Shown piece by piece: positions 16,735-25,667 of a DNA stretch of 64,000 nt (position 1 is the first letter of the stretch; every line of letters begins with the position of its first letter). The DNA is taken from contig NZ_JAANMS010000010.1 in the NCBI RefSeq assembly GCF_011250565.1, positions 1-64,000 on the forward strand, in the 5' to 3' direction. The DNA is from Nocardioides sp. IC4_145 (GTDB lineage Bacteria > Actinomycetota > Actinomycetes > Propionibacteriales > Nocardioidaceae). Under the pieces are notes generated by a model. It made no database searches and was not told where the DNA came from. It saw nothing but the letters and a program-made list of their open reading frames with translations. The position numbers and the translations under genes were made by a program.

Positions 16735-18243
16735 TCAGCGCCCGGGAGCGCGGTGGTCGAGCCACTGGGCGAGCCGGCCGCCGAGGGAGACCGCGCGCAG
16801 CCGCTGCTCGGTCTGCTCGCGGATCTTGCGCGGGGTGACGACGAGGAGCTCGTCGCCGCGCCGCAGGACCGTCCGCGGCTCGGGCACGATCGTCTCGCCC
16901 TCGCGGATCACCATCGACACCGAGGCGCCCTTGGGCAGCCGCAGCTCGCCGACCTCGACGCCGTGCATCAGCGAGCGCGGGCTGATCGTGACCTGCAGCA
17001 GGTCCGCGGCGATCCGCTCGAGCGGGGCCGCCTCGAGGTCGAGGTCGCGGGGCTCGGAGCGGCGGGCCACGCGGAGGAGCCGGGCCACCAGCGGCAGCGT
17101 CGGGCCGGTCAGCAGGGTGTAGATGACGACCAGCACGAAGACGATGTCGAAGAGCTGCTCGGCTCCGTCGATGCCCTCGGCGAGCGGGATGGTCGTGAAG
17201 ACGATGGGTACGGCGCCGCGCAGCCCGGCCCAGGAGATGAAGGCCATGTCGCGGACCGGCAACCGCTGCACGAGGCCGCACGCCGCGACCGAGAGCGGCC
17301 GGGCGACGAAGGTCAGGACCAGGCCGGAGGCGAACGCCAGACCGACGACGTCCCAGCCGATCCGGCCCGGGGACAGGAGCAGCCCGAGCATCACGAACAG
17401 GCCGATCTGCGCGATCCAGGCGATGCCCTCGGAGAACGACCGGGTGGCCGCCCGGTGGGGCAGCTCGGCGTTCCCGAGCACCAGCGCGGCGACGTACACC
17501 GCGGCGAAGCCGGAGGCGTGCACGGCCGCGCCGGTGCCGTAGGCGAGGACGGTCAGGCAGATGATCGCGATCGGGTAGAGGCCCGAGGAGGGCAGCGCCG
17601 CGCGCCGCATGACCCAGGCCCCGCCGAACCCCATGGCGAGGCCGATGGCGACGCCCGCGACCAGCTCGAAGACGATCAGCGCCGCCATGGCGAGCGGCCC
17701 GTCCTCCGCCGCGGCGCCGGAGGAGATGAGCACGACGAGCACGACGACGGGGGCGTCGTTCAGGCCGGACTCCGCCTCGAGCGCGCCGGTCAGCCGCCGG
17801 GGCAGCGGCACCGCCCGGAGGACCGAGAACACCGCCGCCGCGTCGGTCGCCGACGTGCAGGCGCCGAGCAGGACCGCCAGCTGCCAGTCCATCCCCAGCA
17901 GGTAGTGCGCGCCGCACGCGACGACCCCGACCGAGATCGCGACGCCGAGCGTCGACAGGGCGACGCCGAGCCGCATGGCGGGGCGGATCTCGTGCCAGTT
18001 CGTCGTCAGCCCGCCCTCGGCGAGGATCACGACGAGGGCGCCGAAGCCGAGCGCGTGCGCGAGCTCGGCGTCCTCGAAGTCGATCCCGAGGCCCGCCTCG
18101 CCGAGCAGCACGCCCATGAGCAGGTAGATCAGCAGGCTGGGCAGGCCGGCGCGGCTCGAGGCGCGCACCGCGAGGACGGCCAGGAAGGTGACGGCCGAGC
18201 CGACCAGCAGGAAGACGTCCAGCTGATGGGCGTCGAACGTCAT
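16735..18243 (-). CDS. Potassium/proton antiporter, CPA1 family with RCK_C domain
   Basis: 502-aa membrane protein. Twelve or so membrane helices (residues 10-395) contain the CPA motifs: STLGVAISV, the ACTSATDAAAVFSVLR helix with its TD pair, and GALEAESGLNDAPVV with the paired acidic residues of proton exchange. A soluble C-terminus (about 405-480) has the TrkA_C/RCK_C pattern GELRLPKGASV ... RRGDELLVVTP. Relatives (CvrA/NhaP2 type) expel potassium or sodium in exchange for protons. Single gene; the upstream gap has a GCGGGCC/GGCCCGC hairpin. Confidence 0.9.
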   Translation of the reverse strand: MTFDAHQLDVFLLVGSAVTFLAVLAVRASSRAGLPSLLIYLLMGVLLGEAGLGIDFEDAELAHALGFGALVVILAEGGLTTNWHEIRPAMRLGVALSTLGVAISVGVVACGAHYLLGMDWQLAVLLGACTSATDAAAVFSVLRAVPLPRRLTGALEAESGLNDAPVVVLVVLISSGAAAEDGPLAMAALIVFELVAGVAIGLAMGFGGAWVMRRAALPSSGLYPIAIICLTVLAYGTGAAVHASGFAAVYVAALVLGNAELPHRAATRSFSEGIAWIAQIGLFVMLGLLLSPGRIGWDVVGLAFASGLVLTFVARPLSVAACGLVQRLPVRDMAFISWAGLRGAVPIVFTTIPLAEGIDGAEQLFDIVFVLVVIYTLLTGPTLPLVARLLRVARRSEPRDLDLEAAPLERIAADLLQVTISPRSLMHGVEVGELRLPKGASVSMVIREGETIVPEPRTVLRRGDELLVVTPRKIREQTEQRLRAVSLGGRLAQWLDHRAPGR

Positions 18244-18335
18244 GTCACCTCTGGCGCGGGGTCGGGGCGGCGGGCCCGCAGTCTATCGGCCCGCGGCCGT
18301 GCGCCCGCCCGTCTGCGTCGCCCGCCCCGGGGCGC

Positions 18336-19367
18336 TCAGGTGGTCGGGGTGTAGCCCGGCCGCCCGGAGGCGTCCCACTCCTCCCAGAAGGAGGTGAACT
18401 CCTCGCCGAGGAACGGGTCGCCGCCGGTCATCATGATCCCGCCCCGCCGGACGGTCCAGTCCCACGGCGCGAGCTCCTGCGCGGTCGCCAGGTGGGCGCG
18501 GGCGGCGTCGGTGCGGCCGGCGCGCTGGAGGTGGGCCGCGACGCGCCGGTGCGCCAACGCCCGTTGCTCGTCGTCGCTGCGCTCGGGCATCGGGGCGGAC
18601 GCGCTCGCCGGCAGCTCGCCGTCGCGGACCCAGCGCCGCAGCGCCTCGTGGTGCTGCTCGCTGCTGATCTTGGTGAAGTCCACGAACTGGTCGTCGCCCG
18701 GCGCGATCGTCGGCGGCTTGACGATCCGGTCGTCCTCGTCGACCCAGACGACCGAGGGGACGTTGGTGATGCCGTAGCGCTCGGCGGTGACGTGGGCGGT
18801 GTCGACCGCGACGGGGTACGTCGGGGCGCCGGCCTCGATCCACGGCCGGGAGTCCTCGGGGTCGGCGTCGAGGGCGACGGAGAAGACCTTCAGCCCGGCG
18901 TCGGCCAGCTCGTCCTGCACCCGCTGCCACCCGGCGAGCTCGTGGCGGCAGCCGCACCAGGACGCCCAGGTGACGAGGACGCGCTTGTGGCCGGAGAGGT
19001 CCTCGAAGGACACCGGGTTCCCGTCGACGTCGGGGAGCACCAGGCTCGGGGCCCGGCCGTCGCCGAGGTCGCGGGCGTGCGCGGCCGCCGAGGGCGCGAG
19101 CGCCGCGACACCCTCCTCCTCGTCGAGCACGAGCAGCAGGTCGAGCGCCTCGGCCCAGGCGGCCAGCGAGACGCGGCCCGGGTCGTCGGGGTGGTCGTCG
19201 GGGTGGGCGACGGCCCGCCCGAGGAGCGGCACGCAGACCTCGTCGCGGCACAGGCCGACCGGCTTGAGGACCCACCCCGTCGCGGCGGCGAGCGCGTCGG
19301 CGGCGACGTACCCCTCGGTCAGGGGCAGGTCGTGCGGGACGCCGTCGGCGTCGATGAGGACCACCAT
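18336..19367 (-). CDS. TlpA-like thioredoxin-fold protein with CxC motif
   Basis: 343 aa, no signal peptide seen, so probably cytoplasmic. A thioredoxin-fold domain lies at about residues 105-235: VLVTWASWCGCRHE, with Cys138 and Cys140 where TlpA/ResA proteins have CxxC, and the cis-Pro segment ITNVPSVVWVD. A conserved N-terminal segment has a second Cys pair (GLCRDEVC, C40 and C45). The C-terminus is helical with a tetratricopeptide-like stretch. It is divergent from the flavoprotein at 19415; the 47-base gap between their starts holds a KstR-type operator, so both may be regulated together. Redox partner unknown. Confidence 0.8.
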   Translation of the reverse strand: MVVLIDADGVPHDLPLTEGYVAADALAAATGWVLKPVGLCRDEVCVPLLGRAVAHPDDHPDDPGRVSLAAWAEALDLLLVLDEEEGVAALAPSAAAHARDLGDGRAPSLVLPDVDGNPVSFEDLSGHKRVLVTWASWCGCRHELAGWQRVQDELADAGLKVFSVALDADPEDSRPWIEAGAPTYPVAVDTAHVTAERYGITNVPSVVWVDEDDRIVKPPTIAPGDDQFVDFTKISSEQHHEALRRWVRDGELPASASAPMPERSDDEQRALAHRRVAAHLQRAGRTDAARAHLATAQELAPWDWTVRRGGIMMTGGDPFLGEEFTSFWEEWDASGRPGYTPTT

Positions 19368-19389
19368 GGGACGGAGGATCGCACGGAAC

Positions 19390-19403
19390 TGGAACTTGTT
19401 CTA
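19390..19403. promoter_or_regulatory. KstR-type operator (TNNAACNNGTTNNA)
   Basis: TGGAACTTGTTCTA matches every fixed position of the 14-bp palindrome bound by KstR, the TetR-family repressor of actinobacterial sterol and cholesterol degradation genes. It lies in the 47-base gap between two divergent starts, 12 bases before the flavoprotein ATG, where it could block both promoters. The match is direct; the regulator's identity is inferred, as other TetR repressors bind similar sites. Confidence 0.65.
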
Positions 19404-19414
19404 GATTTGTGTGC

Positions 19415-20914
19415 ATGACTGCGAGCGACGCCGCCGGCAAGGGCACCGAGATCCCCGCGACCGTCCCTGCCTCGACGCTGCCGGCCGACACCCCGGCGTA
19501 CGACGTCGTGGTCGTCGGCTTCGGCATCGCCGGCGGCTGCGCGGCCCTCGAGGCGGCACGGGCCGGCGCGCGCGTGCTGGTGCTCGAGCGGGCGGCCGTG
19601 CACGGCGGCACGTCAGCGATGTCCGGCGGCCACTTCTACCTGGGTGCCGGCACCGCGGTGCAGCGGGCGACCGGCCAGGAGGACAGCGTCGAGGAGATGT
19701 ACAAGTACCTCGTCGCCACCTCCAAGGAGCCCGAGCACGACAAGATCCGCGCCTACTGCGAGGGGTCGGTCGAGCACTTCGACTGGCTCGAGGGGCTCGG
19801 CTTCGAGTTCGAGCGGTCCTTCTACCCCGAGAAGGCCGTGATCCAGCCCGGCACGCAGGGGCTGATGTACACCGGCAACGAGAAGGTGTGGCCCTACCGC
19901 GAGCAGGCCAAGCCGGCCCCGCGGGGCCACAAGGTGCCGGTGCCCGGCGACACCGAGGGCACCAAGATGGTCATGGACCGGCTGCAAGACCGGCTCGACG
20001 AGGCCGGCGTGCAGGTCCGCTACGAGACCGGCGTGACCAACCTGGTCGTCGACGACGCGGGTGCGGTCGTGGGCGTCGCGTGGCGCTCGTTCGAGGAGAC
20101 CGGCCACGTGCTCGCCGACGGTGTGGTCGTGGCAGCCGGCGGGTTCGTGATGAACCCCGCGATGGTCGCCGAGCACACCCCGAAGCTCGCGGAGAAGCCG
20201 TTCGTGCTGGGGTCGACGTACGACGACGGGCTCGGCATCCGGCTCGGTGTCTCGGTCGGCGCGGAGCTCAAGCACATGGACGAGCCGTTCATCACCGCGC
20301 CGTTCTACCCGCCGTCGACGCTGCTCACGGGCATCGTCGTCAACCGCGAGGGCCGGCGGTTCGTGGCCGAGGACTCCTACCACTCGCGCACCTCGCAGTT
20401 CGCCACCGAGCAGCCCGGCTCCGCGGCGTACCTCGTCGTCGACAGCGAGCACGTCGAGTACGCGAAGTACCCCCTCGTCCCGCTCGTCGACGGCTACGAG
20501 ACCGTCGCCGAGCTCGAGGAGGCGCTCGAGCTGCCGGCGGGGTCCGTGCAGGCGACGCTCGACCGCTACAACGACCACGCCGACCGCGGGGAGGACCCGG
20601 ACTTCCACAAGCACCCGGACTGGCTGGCCTCGCAGCGGGTGGGTCCGTGGGCGGTCTTCGACCTCACGCTGGGCAAGGCGATGTACGCCGGCTTCACCCT
20701 CGGCGGCATGCGCACCTCGGTCGACGGCGAGGTGCAGCGGCCCGACGGCTCGGTCGTCCCCGGCCTGTACGCCGCCGGCGCCTGCGCCTCCAACATCGCC
20801 CAGGACGGCAAGGGCTACTGCTCCGGCACCCAGCTCGGCGAGGGGTCGTTCTTCGGCCGCCGCGCCGGCCTCGCGGCTGCGCGCACCCGCGTCACCACCG
20901 CCCCCGCTGGTTGA
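19415..20914 (+). CDS. FAD-dependent oxidoreductase, fumarate reductase / ketosteroid dehydrogenase superfamily
   Basis: 499 aa from ATG 19415. The Rossmann FAD site is VVVVGFGIAGG (about residues 31-41), followed by ERAAVHGGTSAMSGG. The central NREGRRFVAED is the substrate-domain motif of flavoprotein fumarate reductases and 3-ketosteroid dehydrogenases. The C-terminal GLYAAGACASN ... GTQLGEGSFFGRRAG closes the FAD fold. The KstR-type box directly upstream suggests a steroid or related alicyclic substrate, which I infer from regulation, not from active-site residues. A GTG six bases upstream is an alternative start; neither has a clear RBS. Confidence 0.85.
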   Translation: MTASDAAGKGTEIPATVPASTLPADTPAYDVVVVGFGIAGGCAALEAARAGARVLVLERAAVHGGTSAMSGGHFYLGAGTAVQRATGQEDSVEEMYKYLVATSKEPEHDKIRAYCEGSVEHFDWLEGLGFEFERSFYPEKAVIQPGTQGLMYTGNEKVWPYREQAKPAPRGHKVPVPGDTEGTKMVMDRLQDRLDEAGVQVRYETGVTNLVVDDAGAVVGVAWRSFEETGHVLADGVVVAAGGFVMNPAMVAEHTPKLAEKPFVLGSTYDDGLGIRLGVSVGAELKHMDEPFITAPFYPPSTLLTGIVVNREGRRFVAEDSYHSRTSQFATEQPGSAAYLVVDSEHVEYAKYPLVPLVDGYETVAELEEALELPAGSVQATLDRYNDHADRGEDPDFHKHPDWLASQRVGPWAVFDLTLGKAMYAGFTLGGMRTSVDGEVQRPDGSVVPGLYAAGACASNIAQDGKGYCSGTQLGEGSFFGRRAGLAAARTRVTTAPAG

Positions 20915-20934
20915 CGCCCCTCGCACGCCGGCCG

Positions 20935-20980
20935 GCTGGTCGAGGAAGGCGCGCAGCGCCTGTCTCGAGATCCGGTGAGA
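20935..20980. repeat. Dispersed GCTGGTYGAG palindromic element
   Basis: GGCTGGTCGAGGA, then an AGGCGC-GCA-GCGCCT hairpin, then TCTCGAGATCCGGTG. The flanks match the element at 2498-2573 in the opposite orientation, while the central hairpin differs. It fills the gap between the flavoprotein stop and the aminotransferase start and may end transcription of the former. Confidence 0.55.
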
Positions 20981-21005
20981 TCGCAGACCACCTAAGGTCG
21001 GCGGC

Positions 21006-22193
21006 GTGACCCTCGACCGCCTCGCCGTCGCCAGCCGCGCCAACGTGCCGCCGTTCCACGTGATGGACCTGCTGGCGGCGTCGGCGGAGCGGCAGCGCAG
21101 CCACGGCGACATGCTCAACCTGCTGGCCGGACAGCCCAGCACGGGCGCGCCGGCGCCGGTGGCGGCGGAGGCGGTGCGGCTGCTGCAGTCCGGCGACCCG
21201 CTCGGCTACACCCCGGCGGCGGGCATCCACGAGCTGCGCGAGGCGATCGCCGGGCACCACCGGCGAGCGCACGGGATCGAGGTCGACCCGGCCGACGTGG
21301 TGGTGACGACAGGGAGCAGCGGCGGGTTCCTGCTGGCGTTCCTGGCGGCGTTCGAGGTGGGCGACAAGGTGGCGATGGCGCGGCCGGGATACCCCTGCTA
21401 CCGCAACGTGCTCGCCGCGCTCGGGTGCGAGGTGGTCGAGATCGCGACCGGTCCGGCGACCCGCTTCCAGCCGAGCGTCGAGCAGGTCGCGGCGCTGCAC
21501 GCCGAGGTCGGCCTGAAGGGCCTCGTGGTGGCGAGCCCGGCCAACCCCACCGGCACGATGCTCCTGCCCGAGGAGCTCGCCGCGCTCGCGCGCTGGTGCG
21601 AGGCGGGAGGCGTGCAGCTGATCTCCGACGAGATCTACCACGGCATCGAGTACGCCCCGCTCGACGGCGCACCGTCGCTCGCGCGGAGCGTGTGGGAGAC
21701 CTCCCGTGAGGCGGTCGTGTTCTCGTCGTTCTCCAAGTACTTCTCGATGACCGGCTGGCGGATCGGCTGGATGCTGGTCCCGCAGCGGCTGCGGCGGGCG
21801 GTCGACGTGCTGACCGGCAACTTCACGATCTGCCCGCCGGTGATCGCGCAGCGCGCGTGCCTCGCGGCGTTCGACGACGCGTCGTACGCCGAGCTCGACG
21901 GCCACGTCGCGCGGTACGCCGCCAACCGCCGCGTCCTCCTCGACGGCCTCGCCGACCTCGGCATCACCCGACTCGCGCCGGCCGACGGCGCGTTCTACGT
22001 CTACGCCGACGTCGCGCACCTGACCGACGACTCGATGGCCTTCGCGCACGACCTGCTGCAGCGCGTGGGCGTCGCGGTCGCGCCGGGGATCGACTTCGAC
22101 ACCGCAGAGGGCAGCAGCTTCGTGCGGATGTCCTTCGCGGGCCAGCAGTCGGAGATCGAGCAGGCGCTCGCGCGGTTGTCCACAGCTCTCTGA
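21006..22193 (+). CDS. PLP-dependent aminotransferase, fold type I (class I/II)
   Basis: 395 aa from GTG 21006. The PLP lysine is K244 in SSFSKYFSMTGWRIGW. Other family marks are TTGSSGGFLLAF (phosphate-cup region), VASPANPTGT with its conserved Asn, SDEIYHGI (Asp binding the pyridine nitrogen) and a C-terminal SFVRMSFAG carrying the carboxylate-binding Arg. The amino acid substrate cannot be told from sequence. It stands alone between the repeat at 20935 and the first WXG/hydrolase module. Confidence 0.9.
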   Translation: MTLDRLAVASRANVPPFHVMDLLAASAERQRSHGDMLNLLAGQPSTGAPAPVAAEAVRLLQSGDPLGYTPAAGIHELREAIAGHHRRAHGIEVDPADVVVTTGSSGGFLLAFLAAFEVGDKVAMARPGYPCYRNVLAALGCEVVEIATGPATRFQPSVEQVAALHAEVGLKGLVVASPANPTGTMLLPEELAALARWCEAGGVQLISDEIYHGIEYAPLDGAPSLARSVWETSREAVVFSSFSKYFSMTGWRIGWMLVPQRLRRAVDVLTGNFTICPPVIAQRACLAAFDDASYAELDGHVARYAANRRVLLDGLADLGITRLAPADGAFYVYADVAHLTDDSMAFAHDLLQRVGVAVAPGIDFDTAEGSSFVRMSFAGQQSEIEQALARLSTAL

Positions 22194-22235
22194 TCCGGGC
22201 GTTACCGCCCGACCCCGCTCGGGCAGACCTGCCGC

Positions 22236-22676
22236 ATGGACGGAGCAGGGGACGGAGCAGGCAGGTACGGCGACCCGGGCGCCATCCGCGCTCTCGCGGC
22301 GCGGCTGCACGAGCAGGCCGCGGAGGTCCGGTCCGAGGCCGAGCGGCTCCGCGGGCTCGCCGACGCGGTCCCGTGGACCGGCCGGGCCGCCGACGCGATG
22401 CGCGAACGGGCGCGCGCCGGGGCGGCGGGTCTGCGACGTACCGCCGACCTCCACGAGGACGCCGCCGAGGCCCTCGACCGGCACGCCGCCGAGGTGGAGC
22501 GGCGGCAGGCGCAGGTCGCCGCCGTCGAGCGTCGGTTCCACGCGCTGGTCGACGAGGCCCGCGACGCGGTCGGTGACCTGCTCGGCGGGTTGCTGGACCG
22601 GTTCGTGCCGCCGCCGAGCGGCCACCGCGACTGGCTGTCGGTCGACCTGCCGCGCCTGCCGGACCTGCCGCGATGA
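22236..22676 (+). CDS. WXG-motif helical protein, putative T7SS substrate (module 1)
   Basis: 146 aa, all helix and strongly charged. WTG at residues 47-49 lies between two long amphipathic helices, the layout of WXG100 and LXG-type T7SS proteins. A third helix and a Pro-rich tail (PPPSGHRDWL) extend it beyond the usual 100 residues. The protein at 25668 shares YGD near the N-terminus, WTGRAA and GHRDWL, so the two are paralogues. I see no YxxxD/E signal. It overlaps the next gene by four bases, so it is likely made together with that hydrolase as a chaperone or targeting partner. Confidence 0.75.
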   Translation: MDGAGDGAGRYGDPGAIRALAARLHEQAAEVRSEAERLRGLADAVPWTGRAADAMRERARAGAAGLRRTADLHEDAAEALDRHAAEVERRQAQVAAVERRFHALVDEARDAVGDLLGGLLDRFVPPPSGHRDWLSVDLPRLPDLPR

Positions 22677-24079
22677 CCGGCGAGGTGGTCGTCACCGAGG
22701 TGGTCGGTGGTTCGCACGGCCTGGCGGCGGCGTACGTCGCGGTCCGGGCGCTCGCGGACACCTACGACCGGGCGGGCGACGTGATGCGCGGGTGGTCCGG
22801 CGTCGGGCGGCGGGTCCTGCTCGACGCGGACCTGCTCGAGTCGGCTCCGCTGGCGCCGCTGACCTTCGCCGAGGCGGAGGCCGCCGTGCTGGCCGCGGCC
22901 ACGGGCCGCGACGGCGCGCTGGTCGCGAGCACGTGGTGGGAGGCCGACGCGGTCGCCGTCCGCGCCGCGGTGGCCGGCCTGGAGGGTGCGGACGCGTTGG
23001 CCCGCGGGTCGTTCGAGGTCATCGACCACGCGGTCGGGCGGGCGGTCGGCACGCTGCTGCCGGCGGCGGTCCTCGTCGCCCTCCCGCTGCTGCCGGCGCT
23101 GGTCGCGGGCGGGCCGCTGCTCGCGCCGGCGCTGGACGAGCTGCTCACCGAGGCCGTCGCCGAGCACCCGGACCTGGTGCAGCACCTCGTCAACGGTGGC
23201 GGCGGCCTGCTCGACGGGCTGCTGCTGAGCGGTCTGCTGCGCGGCCCGTGGCGGCGCCGCGACCTGGAGGACGCGGCGGCGGTGCTCGCGGCGACGTACG
23301 GCGATCCCGGACGCGGCCGCGCCGAACGCCTCGGCCCGACCGAGGCGGCCCGCCACCCGGACGGTCTCGCCGACCTCGTCGGTGGCCTCGACCGGGCGCA
23401 CCGGATGGGGTCGGACGGCGGGATCGAGGTGCGCACGGCCACCGCACCCGACGGCTCGGTGCGGCACGTCGTGCACCTGCCCGGCACCGACGACATGGCG
23501 ACGCTGCCGTGGACGCGGGACGAGGACGCCCGCGACCTCGCCACGAACCTGCTGCTCCTCGCCGGCCTGGACAACCCCTACCAGCAGGGCGTCGTGGACG
23601 CGATGACGCAGGCCGGGGTCGGGCCGGACGAGCCGGTGCTGCTCGTCGGGCACTCCCAGGGCGGGATGGTCGCGGCGGCGCTGCTCGCGGCGGGCGGCCC
23701 GTTCCACGTCACCGACGTGGTGACCGCCGGGTCACCGACAGCCCACGTCGACGGCTTCCCGCCCGACACGCACGTGCTGTCCCTCGAGCACCGCGGCGAC
23801 CTCGTCCCGCTGCTCGACGGCGAGGACAACCGCGACCGCCCGGAGCAGACGACCGTGCGCTTCGAGGGCACGCCCGCCTCGGGCGTGGCCGAGGCGCACG
23901 GGATCGACCGCTACGCCGCGGCCGCCGTCGCGCTCGATGCCGCCCGGGCCGACGGCACCGCCCACCCGTCGGTGGTCGACGCGCTGCGCCGCCTCGAGGA
24001 GCAGGGGTACGTCGCCGGGCCGGCCGCGCCAGCAGGCACGACCGTCACGACCCAGCTCTTCGTGGTGACGCGGGACTGA
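22673..24079 (+). CDS. Alpha/beta-hydrolase-like protein, putative T7SS effector (module 1)
   Basis: 468 aa. An N-terminal helical region includes a Gly/Ala-rich hydrophobic stretch (about 125-155) and EHPDLVQHL ... GGGGLLDGL. The C-terminal half has hydrolase features: LLVGHSQGGM with nucleophile S328, an Asp after a strand (D376 in HRGDLVP) and a candidate His (H409 in AEAHGID). This order fits esterases or lipases. No signal peptide, so export, if any, would use the T7SS through the overlapping WXG-motif partner. Substrate unknown. The paralogue at 27102 lacks the Ser and His. Confidence 0.75.
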   Translation: MTGEVVVTEVVGGSHGLAAAYVAVRALADTYDRAGDVMRGWSGVGRRVLLDADLLESAPLAPLTFAEAEAAVLAAATGRDGALVASTWWEADAVAVRAAVAGLEGADALARGSFEVIDHAVGRAVGTLLPAAVLVALPLLPALVAGGPLLAPALDELLTEAVAEHPDLVQHLVNGGGGLLDGLLLSGLLRGPWRRRDLEDAAAVLAATYGDPGRGRAERLGPTEAARHPDGLADLVGGLDRAHRMGSDGGIEVRTATAPDGSVRHVVHLPGTDDMATLPWTRDEDARDLATNLLLLAGLDNPYQQGVVDAMTQAGVGPDEPVLLVGHSQGGMVAAALLAAGGPFHVTDVVTAGSPTAHVDGFPPDTHVLSLEHRGDLVPLLDGEDNRDRPEQTTVRFEGTPASGVAEAHGIDRYAAAAVALDAARADGTAHPSVVDALRRLEEQGYVAGPAAPAGTTVTTQLFVVTRD

Positions 24080-24128
24080 AGCGTGGCTGGCGCCGGACCG
24101 GCCGCGGCCAGGGGTCAGGTGGGCCGGG

Positions 24129-25565
24129 TCAGGGGGTCAGCGCGTCGACCAGCCCGTCCAGCGGGGAGCGCTCGGGCACGTGGTTCGGCAGGCCGGCGAC
24201 GAGCCGGCGGTCGACGTACCCGTTGCGCACGCGCTGGGGGTGGTAGCCGACCTTCGCGGTGCGGACGATGCGGCCGGTCTCGTAGGAGATCTTCGAGATC
24301 GTGTCCGAGCCGCTCCAGGAGATGTAGCAGTGCTCGCCGTTCCAGCTCGGCGTGACCCAGTAGGGCTTGAGCCCGCCCTTGAGCAGCCTGCCGGTCTTGA
24401 ACGTCTTCGCGTCGACCACGGTCGCGTAGTCGGACATGGTGCCGGCGACGCAGATCTTGGTGCCCCGGTGGTTCATCGCGATGCCGTGGTGGGCGGAGTC
24501 GAGCAGGTAGAGCTCACGGGGCGTGCTCGGGATGAGGTTCGGCAGCCGCTTGACGCGGGTGATCTTCCCGCTGCGGCGGTCGAGCTCGACGAAGCCGTGG
24601 AAGAAGGAGAGCTGGAAGTACATCTTCTCCTCGTCCGGGCTCAGCGTGATCGGGCGGACCGCCGTGCTGACCCGGGTCATCCCCCGCTCGTCGAGCGCCT
24701 TGCGCAGGTCGTAGCGGCGGACGACCTTGTTGGTCCGCGCGTCCACGACCTGCAGCACGCGGTCGTCCTTGAGCGGGTCGAGTGCCGGGTCGTCGAGCGG
24801 CGTGTAGACCAGCCCGATGCTGGCGTGCAGGATCCGCCTGCCGTCGTCGATGTAGGTGCTCTCGTGCGGGGAGCCGCCCGAGGGGAACTGGCCGAGGTCC
24901 TTGCCGTCCCTCATCCGGATGACGTGGACGACGTTGCCGGTCGAGGCGCTCACCACGACCCGCTTCCCGTCGGGCGAGACCGCCATGTGGTCGGAGCGGA
25001 CGCCGGCGACCGGGAACCGCCAGGCGATCTCCTGGGTCTTCAGGTCGATGGCGACGACGTCGGCGAAGGAGGGCCGGGACACGACCAGCAGGCGGCCGTC
25101 GTTGGAGGAGTACATGTCGTCGACGAACTGGTCGTGGCCCTCGCCGATGAGCGCGCGGATGGCGAGGAAGTACGCCAGGCGGTACGGGTTGAGCGCGATC
25201 TCCTGCATCCGCTCGGCGCGGTCCGGGATGATGTTGATCCGTCCCAGGCGCTTGAACGACCCCGGCGTGACGATGCTCGCCGTGCCGTCCCAGTTGTTGC
25301 CGACGAACACCGCCCGGCGGACCCCGGCCGGCTTCAGCGCCGCGTGCTGGGCCGACGTCGGCAACGCGCGCAGGGCGGCACGGGTGGCCGCGTCCGCGTC
25401 CGCTCCGGTGTCCGCTCCGGGGTCCGCTGTGCTGTCCGCTGCGGAGCTGCCGGCGGGTCGGTCGGGGCCGGCGCCGGCCGGAGCGCTGAGCGCGCCAGTG
25501 AGGCCGAGCGCGAGGGTGAGGGCGAGCAGCGCGGGCGCGACGCGCGGGAGCAGGCGGCGGTGCAT
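24129..25565 (-). CDS. Secreted YncE-like beta-propeller protein
   Basis: 478 aa from ATG 25565 (AGGA eight bases upstream). Signal peptide MHRRLLPRVAPALLALTLAL..., probably cut after AGA-type small residues near 33, then a low-complexity Asp/Ala linker. Repeated four-stranded blades follow (MAVSPDGKRVVVSAS, ITLSPDEEKMYFQ, VVDAKTFKTGRLLKG), as in YncE and lactonase-like seven-bladed propellers. No enzymatic residues can be assigned. It is antisense to, and lies between, the two WXG/hydrolase modules, with 49 bases to the first and 102 to the second. Confidence 0.85.
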   Translation of the reverse strand: MHRRLLPRVAPALLALTLALGLTGALSAPAGAGPDRPAGSSAADSTADPGADTGADADAATRAALRALPTSAQHAALKPAGVRRAVFVGNNWDGTASIVTPGSFKRLGRINIIPDRAERMQEIALNPYRLAYFLAIRALIGEGHDQFVDDMYSSNDGRLLVVSRPSFADVVAIDLKTQEIAWRFPVAGVRSDHMAVSPDGKRVVVSASTGNVVHVIRMRDGKDLGQFPSGGSPHESTYIDDGRRILHASIGLVYTPLDDPALDPLKDDRVLQVVDARTNKVVRRYDLRKALDERGMTRVSTAVRPITLSPDEEKMYFQLSFFHGFVELDRRSGKITRVKRLPNLIPSTPRELYLLDSAHHGIAMNHRGTKICVAGTMSDYATVVDAKTFKTGRLLKGGLKPYWVTPSWNGEHCYISWSGSDTISKISYETGRIVRTAKVGYHPQRVRNGYVDRRLVAGLPNHVPERSPLDGLVDALTP

Positions 25566-25667
25566 GGTCTGATCCTGCCCGGTCCCGGCGTTTCGGGACA
25601 GGACCGTCCGGGAATGCGACCGGCAGCCGAGGCCCGGCCTCCTCGAGCGGCCCGGCGAGGAGGACCG

